DNA of 64,000 nucleotides, taken from the NCBI GenBank assembly GCA_038380795.1, contig CM076280.1:2901501-2965500 (forward strand), in the 5' to 3' direction. This stretch comes from Pyrocephalus nanus. Taxonomy: Eukaryota; Chordata; Aves; Passeriformes; Tyrannidae. The notes below the pieces were generated by a model. The model made no database searches, was not told the DNA's origin, and saw nothing but the letters and a program-made list of their open reading frames with translations. Shown piece by piece: positions 46,001 to 58,964 of this stretch; within the stretch, counting starts at the first letter, position 1; each line of letters opens with the position of its first letter. Both the position numbers and the translations under genes were made by a program.

Positions 46001-49000
46001 CATCTCCTTCACCTCAGGGGTTGTGCTCACCCCCCTCCCGAGTGAAACCTGAATTAAAAACCTATTTACAACCCAGACTCCTCCTGGTGACTGCAGTGGG
46101 ATGTGGGTATGGCACGAGGCTGGGAGGATGCCACCCTTGGGACAGTTTGTGTAGGAAGAGTCATGTGAAGCATCTGCGTCACACAGAGCAGCTTCACAAA
46201 CATCCTGGGAAAATCTGCACTGCAGGAACTTGGTGCTGATGTGTTCTGAGAAGTGCCCTTGGGATGATCTTGGGAACTGGGCAGGATGGAGCTGCTGGGT
46301 TTGGGGTGCTGGAAGGGATGTAGGCAAGCTGGAGGAAATATCTCAGACACAATGACAGCAAAACACTTGTGTGCTCAGGGAAATGGCATCTCTTGCAGCT
46401 AGTGAACATGCAGGGCTGAGGGCACATCCCTGGGGCTGCTGCACTTCCCATGCATGGTAGGAGTGGAGCAAAAGGGCAAGAGAGACATGGACTGTGTCAT
46501 GCAGGGGATAACTGCACATCACTGAAACCTTTGGGTCCTGAAGTCTGGAATGAGCTCCTTGGCGAGGTGGGAAGTAATTCTGTTCCCAACCTCCCTGTAT
46601 TTCCCATGGAATGATGCTCCAGTGGGTCCCATCCCAGCACCAGAGCAAGGCATTTGTCTGAACTGCTCTGGGCAGTCAGGGTTGCACAGAAATGTTTGTG
46701 GGTGGCAGCTCCTGGCACTGCCCCACGTTGTAGCCACAAGTGGTGTGCTCAGAGCTGCCTGCAAAGCAGAATCCTCTGCTGATGGGGAGTTCTGGGTGTT
46801 GTTTATGAAGACACCAAGTCTTGACACTAATTGTACCTTGTTTATCCTGCTCTCTTTGTGTATTCAGAGGAGCCTTGTTCCATAGAGTTCCATAGATGTA
46901 GGGAGATTTGTCCAGTTGTTAAGGGCCAAGTAAGTAATACTTGAATTGCTTGTTAAACTGTGGGAGGCTCTGGCTCCTCTGCCTGCAGATGTGAGGAGGA
47001 ATCAAGGGATTCTCTGGTGAATGGCTGCTCTGTGCCCTGGCACACTGGGGCTCCAGCTGTGGTCCTTTGGGCTCTGGAATCTCTCCTTGTCCAGCACAGT
47101 CGAGGGAAGAGTTAACCAAGCTGCCTGTCCTGTGATGCTCCCGGGGCTGTCCCCACCCTGTCACTTCTCATCAGGAACTTGAAACTTGCCCCTGTCTTGC
47201 ACGAGGAGTTTAATATTTCGAATCTCCATGCATTGCTCCTATCTGCCATGTGCTCCAGCATATTGATTACACAGGGCTGGCGTTGTGGGTTGCCTTGTAA
47301 ATGGAGACTTTCTTGTTTTGCCTTGTGTCTTGGGAGCTGGGATGTGATCCTGGAGGAAACCTCTCCTTTGCCAGCCACACAGGGCTTCCCTGGCATGCTC
47401 CTGCTGTAAATCTTTAGTGCCCTCAGCTCTGCTCAGTAACTGGTGCAGTTAATAGCTGAGCAGAAGTCAGTGTTGCTCTTAGGAAACACTTCTTGGAAAA
47501 GAGGATTACACGTGATCAGGCAAGCCTGTGGTGATGCAGCCATCTCCAGTTCCCCAAAATTATTCTCTTTGTGCAGAATGACGGGAAGGCACGTTTCTGT
47601 AGTGCCATGTGCAGTTTCCTGGGCACACTTAGGCTGCTTCAGCCACAGCAGCACAGGGTTAATCCGATATAGGAGCCGAGCCTCAAGTCCCCTGAGTTCC
47701 AAGGGATACTTGTCAGGGAAAAACCCTTTATTCCTGTGTCAAGGAAAGGCTTTAGGAGGTGCAAAAGCTCCTTATCTTCTCTGAATGATAGCAAAAGCCT
47801 TGGTCATGTGCTGATGCTCCTGCAGTCCCCAGGGTGCTATTCCAGGCTGCTGCACACAGTTTCAACAATTTGGGCTGACACATGACCACGTTTTCAGGAC
47901 AAGTGCAGGCACGTAGACAAGCTCATTGCTAACTCTGAGGAAATGGCTCACTTTTACACAAATCCTTTATCTAAAACTTTCTTTCCAGGGGAGTTGTCTA
48001 GATCATTGACTGCAGATTGCTATGAAAAAAAAAAAAAAAGGTTTCTGCTCCTCTGCCTCCTCTTACTAAATCTGCTGCTCTGTGAGAATGGTCAGGTGGG
48101 AGGACCAGGGTAAACCCTTTGGAGATCTTTTCCACCATAAAATACCTGCTTCTGCCCTCTGTTTCCAGTGCCACAAGCAGTTCTTTATCTGTGCAGAGAC
48201 CTTCCCTCTCACCCCACGGCGGCTGGGAGGTTGTTCTGTGTTTAGAAGTGTCCTGAGCTCTGCTGGGCAGAGCGTCCATCAGCCAACCGAATGGGTTTGG
48301 TCTTTGAGCAGTTTTCCTGCTGTGCCCAGGCTTCCTGACCCATTCCCAGCTGGCTGCTGCAGTTTCAGGTCATCAGGTGTGATGTCCTTGTTGCTTCCAT
48401 GTTGTCCACCCAATCCTTACACAACCCATGCAGCAGCAGAGGGAGCTCAGCGTAAGAGTGCCCAGGAACACAAGGTTCTCCCAAACACTCACTTTGTTCA
48501 TGCTTGATCTCTGAGATTCACTCAGGCTGAATGGTCCTCCCTCCCTGCAGATACCAGCCAAGCCCTCCTGTGACATTGCTGAGAGAGGAGGAGGAGGAGG
48601 CACTGGATTGACCAGGTGTGAAAAGCTGCTTTAAAATCACACCCAGCAGCATTTGGCAGCCCACACATGTCCCCAGGGGTCAGAGCACTCCCTGGGTTTG
48701 TCACTTGGGAATTATGTTGCTTGAGGAGAGAGGATAATCAGAGGAAAATTAGTACCTGGAGAGTCTTGATCCCTGGTGCTGCTCAGCTCTTTGGATCTGG
48801 TGAAGCACTTGGGTGCTGTGGGTTGTCAGCAATATGCTGACTCTGAGTCTCTCTGCTGGAATAGAAGAGTTACAGGGTGATTTTATTTTTTTTTTTCTTG
48901 GTCTCTTTTAATGGCCAGAACATTTATTTTTTTCTGATTCTCTCAAGGTGAGGATTTGGATTGCAAAGAAGTTCCTGTTTAAAGGGTGTAAACACCCTAG

Positions 49001-52000
49001 GTGATCATTGGGCTTTGCCTCATCAGCCAAGGAGCAAATGTGATAATGGGTGGAGAAGAGAAAAGCCACACTAAAGAGATTGTTTCTGGAGCTGAGGATG
49101 CAGATTAACCCCAAGAGACTTCCAGAGAGCTCCCTGGTGTGAGAAGCAATCGGGTGTTTGCTCTGTCATTAAAACTGCCTTGCAGACTTTCCCACCTCCC
49201 TTTTTTAGGTGAGGTATCTGCTGACTGTCCTTGCTTGTGTCATAGGTTGGGTTCTATAAATTGGTTATTTCTGATAAGTCTCTGTCCACGGGGACTCTCT
49301 GGTGGTTGGTCTGGGAGCAGCCTGCCCTGAAAGAAGGTTGACTTTTGTTTTCTTTTCTAATTGGGCCCTGTATGACTACTCAGATTTACGCAAGTTGGAC
49401 AATGTTTACCCTGCCTTCTCTTTTCCTGGGTACTTTATTACTCATTGCTGTTCAAATCCTAGCAAATAAATAAATGATTCTTGCTATGGCAACAAGAATC
49501 TGTTGGCTGAACAAGCACAATATTCCCTGAAAAGCCTGCTTTGCTCTTCCCAGCGTGTCTCTGATTGCAGGGCAGAGTAGTAATACATAGATATATGGGT
49601 TGGTTTGTGACACAGTTTTGTGGGTGAAGCCTTCAGCTGAGTGAGGAGTGACAAATCCCTGCAAACATCCACAGCTGAAGGGTGCAAAATTCTTCCTTGC
49701 CACAACTGGCAGCTGCTGCTGGGGCAGAAATGGGGAAAGCAGTGCTGAGACACGTTGAGCAGAGCCCTCTGGCTGGGCTCCAGCGTGCTTGGCTCTGCTG
49801 GGAGACGCTTTTCTTCTACAGAACGTCCCCTCTTGCCTTTTGTGTTGCCATAAAAGCCTCAGTGGTCTGGCAAGGGGCTGCTGGCTGTGCAGACCTGTTG
49901 TCTGTGCCATTGCTGGGCTTGTGATTTTCCTGTTGAGATGGTTCCTGGGCCTGAAGCCGCCCGTGCTCCCCACACAGTGCTCCATTCTGCTCGGAGCGTT
50001 TCTTCAGGCAGCTCTGCCCCCGGGGCCCCTGGTTTTGCCTGAGCACCTCACCCTCCATCGTCTTTTGGGTCAAGCTTGGGTTGTGCCTCCCTGAACCCAC
50101 GTCACGCTTGGGAAGGGCAGCCCAGCACGTTTATTGCTCTGGGTTTTAGTGCTCCCTGCGCGGGCAGGGCTGACTGAGCTCCCTGCAGTCCTCTCCTGCT
50201 TGTTCCTTGTGTTTGCTCTGCCTGGGTGCGTCCAGAGCTTTATTGTAGCTCTGTGGGGCTCTGCTGGTGCTTGGGAGCAGGCTCTGGGTGCAGAGGGAGG
50301 GACAGGCCCCGCAGTGTGGTTTTTGGGGGGGTTGTGCCACAGTGCAGCCGCGCCACACACGACTGGCCAGTGTGAATTGGTGGGTGCTGCTGGGGCAGCA
50401 GGTTGTCTTGTCCTGAGCTGTCCCCAGCTGCCCCTGGATGTGTGGGTTACTGCCCTGCTGTGGTTAATGATTGCTCTGTGTGAAGGGCTCCAGCACTGCC
50501 TCCTGTTCCTGGTGCCTGGGGGGCTCCTGCAGGACACCCAGCCCCGCTCCGGGAGCGAGCGTGGCCCCGGCTGAACTGGCTGTGGGAAGCGGGAGCTGTG
50601 TGAGTTTAGGGCTGTTGGGGTGTTGCCTCTGGGCACTGTGTGGGCAGGGTCACATCTCTGGGTCACTTCTGCTGCGTTCTGCTCTTTGATTTTGCTCCCT
50701 GGTGAGGCTGTTTCCTTCTCCAGCACTACACGCACCTCTGCTCCAAACTGGACTCCGAGTCATTTTTCTCAGAGATTTCCTCCAGATAACAGAAAACCAG
50801 GAACACTGAGTTCCATCTCCCAAGCTTAAATTCTAAATCCAAGGCATATCTCTCCTGTCTCCTTTGTTTTCCACGTTTAGCCAAGTAGTTCTTGCCCTTC
50901 AGTGCAGTTGCCAGCACTGGGAAGCAGCCTGTGTGCAGTGTCTGGTTCTGGGATAGCTCCTGAGCTCCAGGAGCCCTGGGCACCTCCACCCTCTGTCCCT
51001 CGTGCCTGGCAGAGTGGCCTGTCCCCAGTACAGACACCACATTGTGAGCAGTCCCAGCCTGGCTCGGATCAGGGAGCATCTAGGTCAGCAGCAGGGATGG
51101 GAAATTCAGGGAACAGCAACTGGGATGCTCCAATCTTCAGGGCTGTTTTATTCCAGCCCCATTTCTCTGAAATGCAGTCACTTTTCTCTCCACGTGTCAG
51201 CTGGAGAAGGTCAGAGTGGCTCTGGGGCAGGGAATGGGGAAAGGCAGCTGGTTGCCCTCTGTGCCTTTTTCATCCTGGAAGTGTGTCCAAGGTACATCCC
51301 ATCCTGGGGTGGAGTGGCACCCCAAGTGTGCATTTGCAGGGTGGAAGAGGTGCAGGTGCTCACTCAGTTACCCAGATTCGAGTTAAACTCCCCTTGCTGT
51401 TTTGCTGACGTGCAGCAGTGAAATGCTCCCTGTCTGGCCCTGCAGACCCTGATCCCCCACAGCTCCTGAGTCCTGTCTGTGGGCAGCACAGGTGACACTG
51501 TGGCAGTGCCTGATGGCAGCTCTGGCCCCTGAGCACTTCCAGCAGCTCCCAGTGGTGTGGCACCAGTGCTCCGGCCACTGGATGTGCAGAGACAGCTATT
51601 CCAGGGAATTGGTGCTTGGGAGCTGCCTGGGGCCAGGTGCCACTTCCCAGCCCCTGGGGGGGTTTGGGTGTGAGAGTAACTGCAGATATGGCCCAGGAGG
51701 TGAACGAGCTGCACTTGCTCCTTTGCCAGTCATTACACAGCGCCTGGAGAGATCCATCCAGCTCCTGCCGCCTGCCACAAGCTACCACGTCCCTTTAATT
51801 CTGTTTATAGCCTTATTGTCTGGGGTTTAATTGCATTTAGAAGTAGAGGGGATCACAACACCCTTTTAGACAGCTGCTCCTGAACCTTGATCCCTGTTGG
51901 CTGGATACTTCCCTACTTCTGGCGTAAATCTATTCCTGGCAGTTCCTCCTTGTTTGTCTGCTGTGTGCTGGCATCAGCAGCAATCTGTTCCTTGGGGGTT

Positions 52001-54495
52001 ATTCTGTGGTGTTCTTAAAGAGCTGTGGTGCTTTTTCTCCACCTGCACTTGTGCTGGTGGGAAGTTTTGCCAGTGAATCTCCTCTGCACCTGCTGAGGTG
52101 ACCTGCAACCAGATCTTTGGAGCACAACAGTAGCTGATGATTAGGACAGGACAGGCTGCAGGGGAGCAAACCTTTCCCTCAGCCTTTCTTTTCAACTTGG
52201 AAGAGCACATCTGGAGTTACTACCACCACCTGCTGGGTGTTACAGGCAGGATGGAGCCAGGCAGTCCCTATTTCCAGCAGAAATGCTTTGCTTCAGTCCT
52301 GCTTTAAGCAGTATCCTAATGGTGATTACAGGCATGTAGCCAATCCAGGATTTTCTTCCTGTTATTCACAGGTGATGAAGTTGTCTCAGGGCAAGGGTTG
52401 GTCCTAAACACCATTCCATTTCTAGTGTTTTTGCTCCCTAGTTTTCTTCATGACCCATAAAATTCTGGTTTTCCCTCGAGGTTTGAGGCACCTTCATTCC
52501 TCAACTCCTCCTTCATTCATTCACCTTCATTCTCCCAGTTACTGTGCCAAGGTCATTAGTAAGAATACTGAATAAAACTGGTTTCAAACCAGAACCTTGT
52601 CTAGTATTTTCCTTTCTCTGCTACCACCTGTTGCCATCTCTCCTTCAGCTGTTTCCACCCTCTCACTTCTGCTATTAAGCCCTGTTTTATGGAGCTTAAG
52701 TAGCTCTTTGCCAGGATGTCCTCCTAAGACTGGGGTCCTGATCACCAATATTTCTGTAGTCTGGGTACACAAACCAGTTGTCAGGCATTAGCAATGTCAC
52801 CTTTCCAACATGTGGATGTTTTCCTTTCCTGCTTGGCAACACTGATCTCGAGAGAGAGACACACTGGCAGCTCCTCCTGGCTGCTGGGCATCAGTGAAGG
52901 GCAACAGGCCAGAGGTGCTCTGGATCCCTCAGCCTTCTGCCTCCATCCCATCCATCTGGCCCTCTGTCAGCATGGCAAGAGCTCCACCAAGGCCCATGGG
53001 AAGGGATGAGGGGATATTCAGTCATTCCTATAAGCCAGGGTGCAGCCCTGGGGGGCACAGTGGCCTGAGCCCAGATGGGTGGGTTCCTGTGCTGCTCCCT
53101 GACAATCCTCCTTGGCTCTTGTCTAGATGAAGATCTCCTTCAATGAGACAAGTTTGCAGACCATGTTCGAGTACCCCTCGGAGAGCTCCCTGGCAGAGGA
53201 GGAGGAGGAGGAGGAGGAAGGCCACGCTTCGGAAACAGAGGAGGAGAAATCTTGCCCCTTTTACATTCCACGCCCAAATGGCACTTTGCATCCCAGTACA
53301 CCCAACTCAGGTGAGTGAGGCCCTGTGTTGGCACTGTGGGGTTTCTGGTGGTGTCTGACACTGTCTGTGTTTCCTACAGACCCTTATGGGGTGGAATATG
53401 CTAATGGAGGTGAACAGGGAACTGCAGCTGGGCAGCTTCCATGCTGTCCCTGCCTGGACCCTGACCCCACTTATTTTTGGGGTGGTGAGGAATATTTACA
53501 CCAGCTGTCTCCCTCCTGCAGATTTATCCAGCTACACCCCAAAGCACTCCGTGAAGTTCAGCGAGTGGCAGGAGCAGAAGTATGAGGGTCCTGCTGCAGA
53601 GGGACCCCTCCCAAAGGAAGCTGATTCCCATGGGAACCAGGACATGGTGAGGCTTTTAATAAGGAAGTCTTGCTGTGCTGTTCTGTGGTGCTGGGGTTGT
53701 TCTGGGCAGTGGATGGGATGGGATGTGCCTTTGTGTTCACTGTCCAGGGAGGTGTGTCACTGCTCCCAAAGGGGCCAACACACGGTCCCACTGCCACTTA
53801 CAGACCTGTTTCTCTGTGTGAACAAGACTTAAGGCAGCTGCACACTCTGCACTCAGCACAGGAAAAACATGGACTTGTTGGAATAAGTCCAGAGGAGGCC
53901 ACAGAGGTGCTCCAAGGGCTGGAGCCCCTCTGCTCTGGAGCCAGGCTGGGATCGCTGGGGGGGTTCCCCTGGAGAAGAGAAGGCTCCAGGGAGACCTGAG
54001 AGCCCCTTCCAGGGCCTAAAGGGGCTTGTAAAAAAGAGGGAGATCGACTTTTTACATGGGTGGATGATAGAACAAGGGGAAAAGGGTTTTAAACTTAAAG
54101 AGAAGATATTTAGATTAGGTTTTAGGAAGAAATTGTTCTCTGGGAGGGTGGGGAGGCCCTGGCACAGGTTGCCCAGGGAAGCTGTGGCTGCCCCATCCCT
54201 GGGAGTGTCCAAGGCCAGGTTGGAGGGGGATTGGAGCAGCCTGGGCTGGTGGAAGATGTCCCTGCCCATGGCTTTAAGGGCCCTTCCAATGCAAACTCTT
54301 GTGGGATTCTGTGATAACCCGGGGCACATTTGGAGGGGGGGATCAATGCCCTGGGCAAGGTGCCAGTGCAGAGGTGTGGGTGCTGATTTGCTCTGGTTGA
54401 TGACCCCTCCTGCCGCTCTGCTCTCCCCACAGCTCACCCCGGCAGAGAAGGGCGGGCTCTCGGATTTCAGCAGCGAGCCCGCGCTCTACTTCTGA
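37877..54495 (+). CDS. TPRN: TPRN (taperin)
   Basis: Actin-associated protein at the base of hair-cell stereocilia; human loss causes deafness DFNB79. Exons 37877-40072, 53127-53310, 53522-53646, 54433-54495 give 855 residues, against about 711 in human as I recall. Start: gccgccATGag is the first ATG in frame. Conserved islands by residue: WQREILERKRAKL (18-30), LGPLRENPF (51-59), VSRLLEKFG (about 176), FLHKISSNSFTVTPRG (396-411), SFEIHPAPKP (490), LRLNSRNSF (517-525), VTYIDDI (585), FTVVPKRKP (646-654), KKRYPSVNEIEVIGGY (700-715), the PP1-docking-type KISF (734-737), SSYTPKHSV (796) and the terminus ALYF. Between about 255 and 390 lies a Pro-rich repeat that accounts for the extra length. 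The fold is probably largely disordered. The gene converges on SSNA1. Confidence 0.97.
38640..39055 (+). repeat. TPRN: Proline-rich degenerate repeat inside TPRN exon 1
   Basis: About ten units of the type RAVTPQP/RAVTPEP/RAATPQP with 5-12 residue Pro/Ala spacers, decaying at the end into RAAAPQ and KAAAPQ. At DNA level the core is cgggctgtcacccccc. Human taperin as recalled has Pro-rich sequence here but not this unit, so the array looks lineage-specific. Confidence 0.85.
40073..53126 (+). other. TPRN intron 1 (13 kb)
   Basis: Large intron with no recognised internal gene on either strand. It has T/A homopolymer runs near 44778-44795 and 48024-48039 and otherwise unique sequence. A stretch at about 40440-40660 keeps CpGs and repeated GATA/GATTA words and may be regulatory. 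Minus-strand open frames around 43.5-44.25 kb show no family resemblance. Confidence 0.7.
53127..53310 (+). CDS. TPRN: TPRN exon 2 (MKISFNETSLQTMFEYPSES)
   Basis: Acceptor cttgtctag, donor gtgagt. 184 nt, phase 0 in and phase 1 out. It supplies MKISF directly after RKK, forming the basic-KISF PP1-docking motif, then EYPSESSL and an eight-Glu acidic run, as in human taperin. Confidence 0.96.
53380..53409 (+). CDS. TPRN: Candidate 30-nt cassette exon of TPRN
   Basis: Lies between exons 2 and 3, with acceptor tttcctacag and donor gtgaac, entering and leaving in phase 1. Inclusion would insert PYGVEYANG plus edge residues without shifting frame. No equivalent is recalled in human, so this rests on splice motifs and frame only. 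It may be ordinary intron. Confidence 0.35.
53522..53646 (+). CDS. TPRN: TPRN exon 3 (LSSYTPKHSVKFSEWQEQK)
   Basis: Acceptor ctcctgcag, donor gtgagg. 125 nt, phase 1 in and phase 0 out. It matches human LSSYTPKHSVAFSKWQEQ. Confidence 0.97.
53850..54318 (+). mobile_element. CR1 LINE 3' fragment in TPRN intron 3
   Basis: Sense orientation: tttaggaagaaattgttctc, ggcacaggttgcccagggaa, then cctgggctggtggaagatgt, ending near tgtgggattctgtga. About 470 bp with broken frames. It fills most of the intron between exons 3 and 4 and stops about 115 bases before the exon 4 acceptor. Confidence 0.88.
54433..54495 (+). CDS. TPRN: TPRN exon 4 and stop
   Basis: Acceptor ctctccccacag. 20 codons LTPAEKGGLSDFSSEPALYF then TGA at 54493-54495. 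Human ends SDFRSEPALYF. Confidence 0.97.
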   Translation, partial: LTPAEKGGLSDFSSEPALYF

Positions 54496-57400
54496 GGGAC
54501 TCACCTTCGGTGCTGCAGCAGCAGCTGCTGGGCAGGCCGTGCCAGTGCAGCTGCCCCAGCCCGCACAGCGCCCGCCCTCCCGCCCCGCCGCCTGCGCTGC
54601 ATCCCGATGCCAAGGGGGGACCAGGTGCTGTCGGGCATCTCCGGAGAATATTTGCACTGGATTTTGGGACCTAATTACTACTTTTGAGGTGTATGATTCA
54701 TTCTGACTGTGGCCTTGCACGTTCCTTGTTCAAGATCGGCTGCTGATTAGGCGAGTGTGTGAAGGGCAGAGCTGTGATCCCGGGATGGATGTCGATTCTC
54801 TCGGTGCTTATCTGAGTCCAGGCACTGTGTGGGGTCTGGACAGTTTCTGTAATGCTTTTCCCATCAGAGGCCTCAGTGGAGAATGGCTCTGGAGTTGGAG
54901 CACTGGGAGCATCTGAGCTGGATTCACAGCGTGGCTGTGACTGACAGGTGGGGTGTCAGTTTGGAAAACCATTGGTTTGTTCTTGGCATGTTTCTGGGAC
55001 TGGTTTCGCTGAACCGTCATGGAATTAATGTGTCCGTTACGTGCCTGTGGAGTTCACTGCACACCCTGTGAGGGAGGGAGAGGAATGAACACCTTTAGCT
55101 TTAGGTGTCCTTTTTGCACCGATCTGTAATGAAGACTGGCTCGAGCCTCTTGAAAATTCCCAAACATTGGCCATAGCTTTGATCTGTCCCTACCTACCCA
55201 ATTTTGGCATCCAGTCTCTAGGAATTGCTGGTTTTGCTCCAGTTTGCCAGTTCCTCTTGTTGCTCTGTTCCAGATCTGACTGATCTGTCGTGGTGGGTGG
55301 GGAGGGTTCCTTTGAACCACGCTTGCTCTGCTCCTCTAATCAAAGCACAGGAGGGCACTTTCACTCCTTTCTTCTGCAGAACTTGAACAAGGAATGTGGG
55401 AATTTTTTTTTTGTTTTTTTTCTAGGATTTTTATAGTTCTATTGTAATTGTTTAATGCAGCCAATATGCAAAGGAATCTGCTAGAATCTTCCATTTACAT
55501 TTTCTACTACTGTAAACTCAGGGTCAAAATTGCACTCTGGAACAGATGGAACACTGCTGCTAATGTGATTTGTACTTTGGGATTAAAAGAGATGCAGTTG
55601 GAACAGATCCGGCCTCTTTGGGCTCTGTGGGATGAGTGGTACCCCGGCATGGGGCTCTGTCCAAAGGAACAGGCTGGAATCTTTGATTAAATTTGATATG
55701 TTTATTGGTTTGCCTGTTATATAGAGATGATGGATGTCTGCTCAAGGTCTGTGAACTGAAAATGCTCTGAATACCTTGCTCTGGGTTTGGTGTGTATTGT
55801 AGCAGCAGGGGAAGGTTGTTCTGCTGAAAAACATGGTCAGGATTAAATGTTAGCACATACCTACTTGTAGCTGTTCCCTTCTGTGCCTAAATAATTCTGG
55901 AAAGAGAACACACACACACACACAAAAGATGAGATACTCAGTAGTTTGTTAGCTGTTTTTAGCTGGAGGGGCCACAAAGGAACACTTTGCACCTCCTTGT
56001 CCAGTCCGGGCCAACTCAAGACCTGCTCCCTGCTTGACCTCCCAGGAGCAGGACGTGTCTGCACTGCATCTGCCTGGGACATGACACAGGTACTGTGGGC
56101 ACTGTGGAATTCCATGTGGTAAGGCTTCTCCTAATGAAATACTTCAGGACAAGGTGCTGAGGCTGGGGTAGAATGAGGGAAAATGCAAGGCCTCTAATGA
56201 GTGCTGGATTTAAGGGGTAAGTTCTCAGCTGTGTGGAGTTAAACACTGCCCACAGCCAAAGATCAGGGACTATGTTTGAAGAAAAGGTTTTTTTACAGCT
56301 TTTTTAGCAGGCAGGGTCCCACTGAGCATCCTTCCCTGTGGAAAAGCCCAGGTCAGTCTAAGGCAGCTCTGTTTCTAGATTCACAGCCTAGCAAAACTGC
56401 AGGTGGTAAGGCAAAAGCTGCTTTCAGCTCAAGTTAGGGACAAGGTGTCTGAACTAGTCCTGGCTTCGTTCTGCTGTGGATCAGTGAGGAATGCTAAAGC
56501 CAACAATATCCTGCAGCTTGTTCCCCTGACCTCAGCCAGCTGAAACACTGCTCTGGTTCTCGGTGTGCTGTACCCTGGGTTAACTCAGTGCCTGCAGCCC
56601 CTGGGCAGGCTCGGGGGGTGGGGGATGCAGTGCGTGTGTGCTGCTGGCTCCTCTGCTCCTTCCTCCTGCTCTGCCCTGGCCCTGATTCAACCTCACCCAG
56701 CGCTGCCTTCCCACTGCCCAGCTCTGCTCTGCTCCCTCCCTGCCTGTGCCAGGTGCCCTGAGCTCACTCCTGGCAGAGCAAGGTGAGTGCTGTGCTGAGG
56801 GCAGGAGCAGCTTCAGGATCACTGTGCTCAAAATAAAGGGTGTTTTTGTACACATGCCTACCCTCATCTCTAGCATCTGAGGATCGACTTTGTGGATCTC
56901 TAACTAATACCAAAGCACCTCTGAAAGGAGAATTTACTTCTGCAAAACAAAGGTTTTTATTAAATGTGGCATCCTTGTACCAGAGCAGCAGCTGTCCCAG
57001 ACCAGCAGGACTTCCTAGGCTGAAAATCAAGTTTAGGAACGCTTTTGTTGATGTGCTTGTTGTCCTAATGAACTGCTTTGTGGCTCACTGGCTTTACCAT
57101 CATTCCTACTTTCTTCCTTCAGGATATCTAGCAATGTCTGAGAATTGTCCAGTACCTGGGAAAGAAATAAAAATAGCTTATTTTTACATAAACTGTTTCT
57201 CTCATGAGTTCCCTTCGAGTTCAGCTGATGTGCCCTGCAGCAAGAGGAGTTCTCCAGCCCTTACAGTCCCAAATTCCTGGTGATGTATCATCCTGTAACG
57301 TTCCTGCAGGAATGTCTGTGGGGGAGTTTCTCTGGTTTGTGCCCATATTCTGAATACAAAACCCCTTAAGCAATTTATCTGTCTTGGAGCACAAGGCAGA

Positions 57401-58940
57401 GAACTTCCCAAAGCAGACTGGGATGAACTTCTGGGTTTTTTTTTGGTTGGTTGGTTGGTTGGTTGATTGGTTGGGTTTTGTTAAGGGAGGTGTTGATCCC
57501 TGGGCTTTTTAGATCAGTATTGTGTTCAGCTGACCCAGTTTCAACTATTCTCCTGTTCAAACTGCACATTTTGGGCTTCTGGCTTCAAGCCTAACTCAGC
57601 TCCACAGTGACCTTAAGTCAGACTAAATCTCTCATGAATTTTCTCCTATTTTTAGCTTACAGTGTATGTAATCTAACATCCCTTACTGTGCTCTAGGCCA
57701 CAAGAGGTTTAGGAGACCAGTGTAAAATTTTAACAATTGTAACAAAATGTGATGGTTGGAGTCCCAAAGATAACTTTATGTTCCTGTGAGCTTGTGGAAA
57801 TCACTAAGTGGTCAGAGAGGAGCCAAAGGGAAGTGCCCAGCAGGATGAGGTGCTGGTGGGATCTTGCCATGCTGGAGGAAGGTGGAGTCCTGTGGGAATT
57901 GGGGAAAGCAAGGAGTGATCACAAACCAGTGCTGTACATCCCCAGGAAAGGAACTCTTGTTACTGGTTTCTGTTTGTAGGGCACCTCCCTCTCCTCCTCA
58001 CCTCTTTTTATCTCCTTTGAGTGTAAGTTCCTTTCAATAAACAGGAATTCAGTTGTAGGCTGGGGGTGTGACTTGGGTCTCAGGTAAAGTTTCTTTTCAA
58101 AGGGGCTGTTTGTGTGCCTTTATGATACAATTTTTAAGCTGTTAAATTTTTATGTGAGTTTCCCCCTTCACTTCAAACCAGCCCGCTTCAGGACCTGTGA
58201 TGAGGAAACAGCTCCAGCCTCACCTGAAAAATAACTGTCATGGAAAAGTACTGACTTTGGGAGAGGAGGAGAAGCTGACACAGAGTAGTTGATCTCATTC
58301 AAAAAGCAAATGGGAGAAGGAGAAGACAGCAGCTGATAGGGGAAGAGGGTGCTTCTGGCCCAAACTGCTCTGCCACAGACAGAAGGAAAATTGCTACTTC
58401 TCTGAAAGTAGCCTGGAAAGATCCTTTTTGAAAAATAAAAATCTGGTTGGTGTGTAATGCAGAAGTGACTTCAGCTGTGATCCTGTAATCAGGCAATCCC
58501 TGCCTGGCAGTTTACAAATCCAGGAACAGTAAAAGGGTAGAGCTGTCCCAGGAGCTGAAATGACAGCACCAGCCCTCGAACCATTTGTTTCCTTTCCACT
58601 CTTTACTGTCCCAGTATTTGACTCTTAATGACACTATTCCATTAAAAATAAAATAAACTACATTAAATGTGAAGGAAGATTGTCTGGCAGGCCACCAGTT
58701 CCATCAACACTGTTGTTTCCTGCATGAATTTATGGGCTTCTGGCTCAGTGTCACATCTCTGCTTTCGTCCTTTTCCCCAAACGATGGCTGTGGGATGGTT
58801 GCTTTTAAGGGTCTGTTTCAAGGACCACTTTGATGTATTTTGACAATAAGCTTTGCCCAAGCTCAAAGAGCACCAAAACTAATCCCAGTCCAATCAACGC
58901 CCTTGTGACCAGGGTGTGTGTGCTGGAGCTGGAACCATAT
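54496..58940. other. TPRN 3' UTR and TPRN-SSNA1 intergenic DNA
   Basis: No coding exon is recognised on either strand. For the plus strand, poly(A) candidates are ATTAAA at 55686-55691, AATAAA at 56832-56837, and AATAAA at 58036-58041, the last with a GT-rich stretch just downstream. Small repeats: (CA)n at 55912-55924 and (GGTT)n at 57444-57473. The third exon of SSNA1 should lie in or near this region on the minus strand and was not found. Confidence 0.6.
57444..57473. repeat. (GGTT)n microsatellite
   Basis: Seven to eight tetranucleotide units, one with a G to A change. Confidence 0.9.
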
Positions 58941-58964
58941 CCCAGGCAGCAGCTGGGGCAGTTG

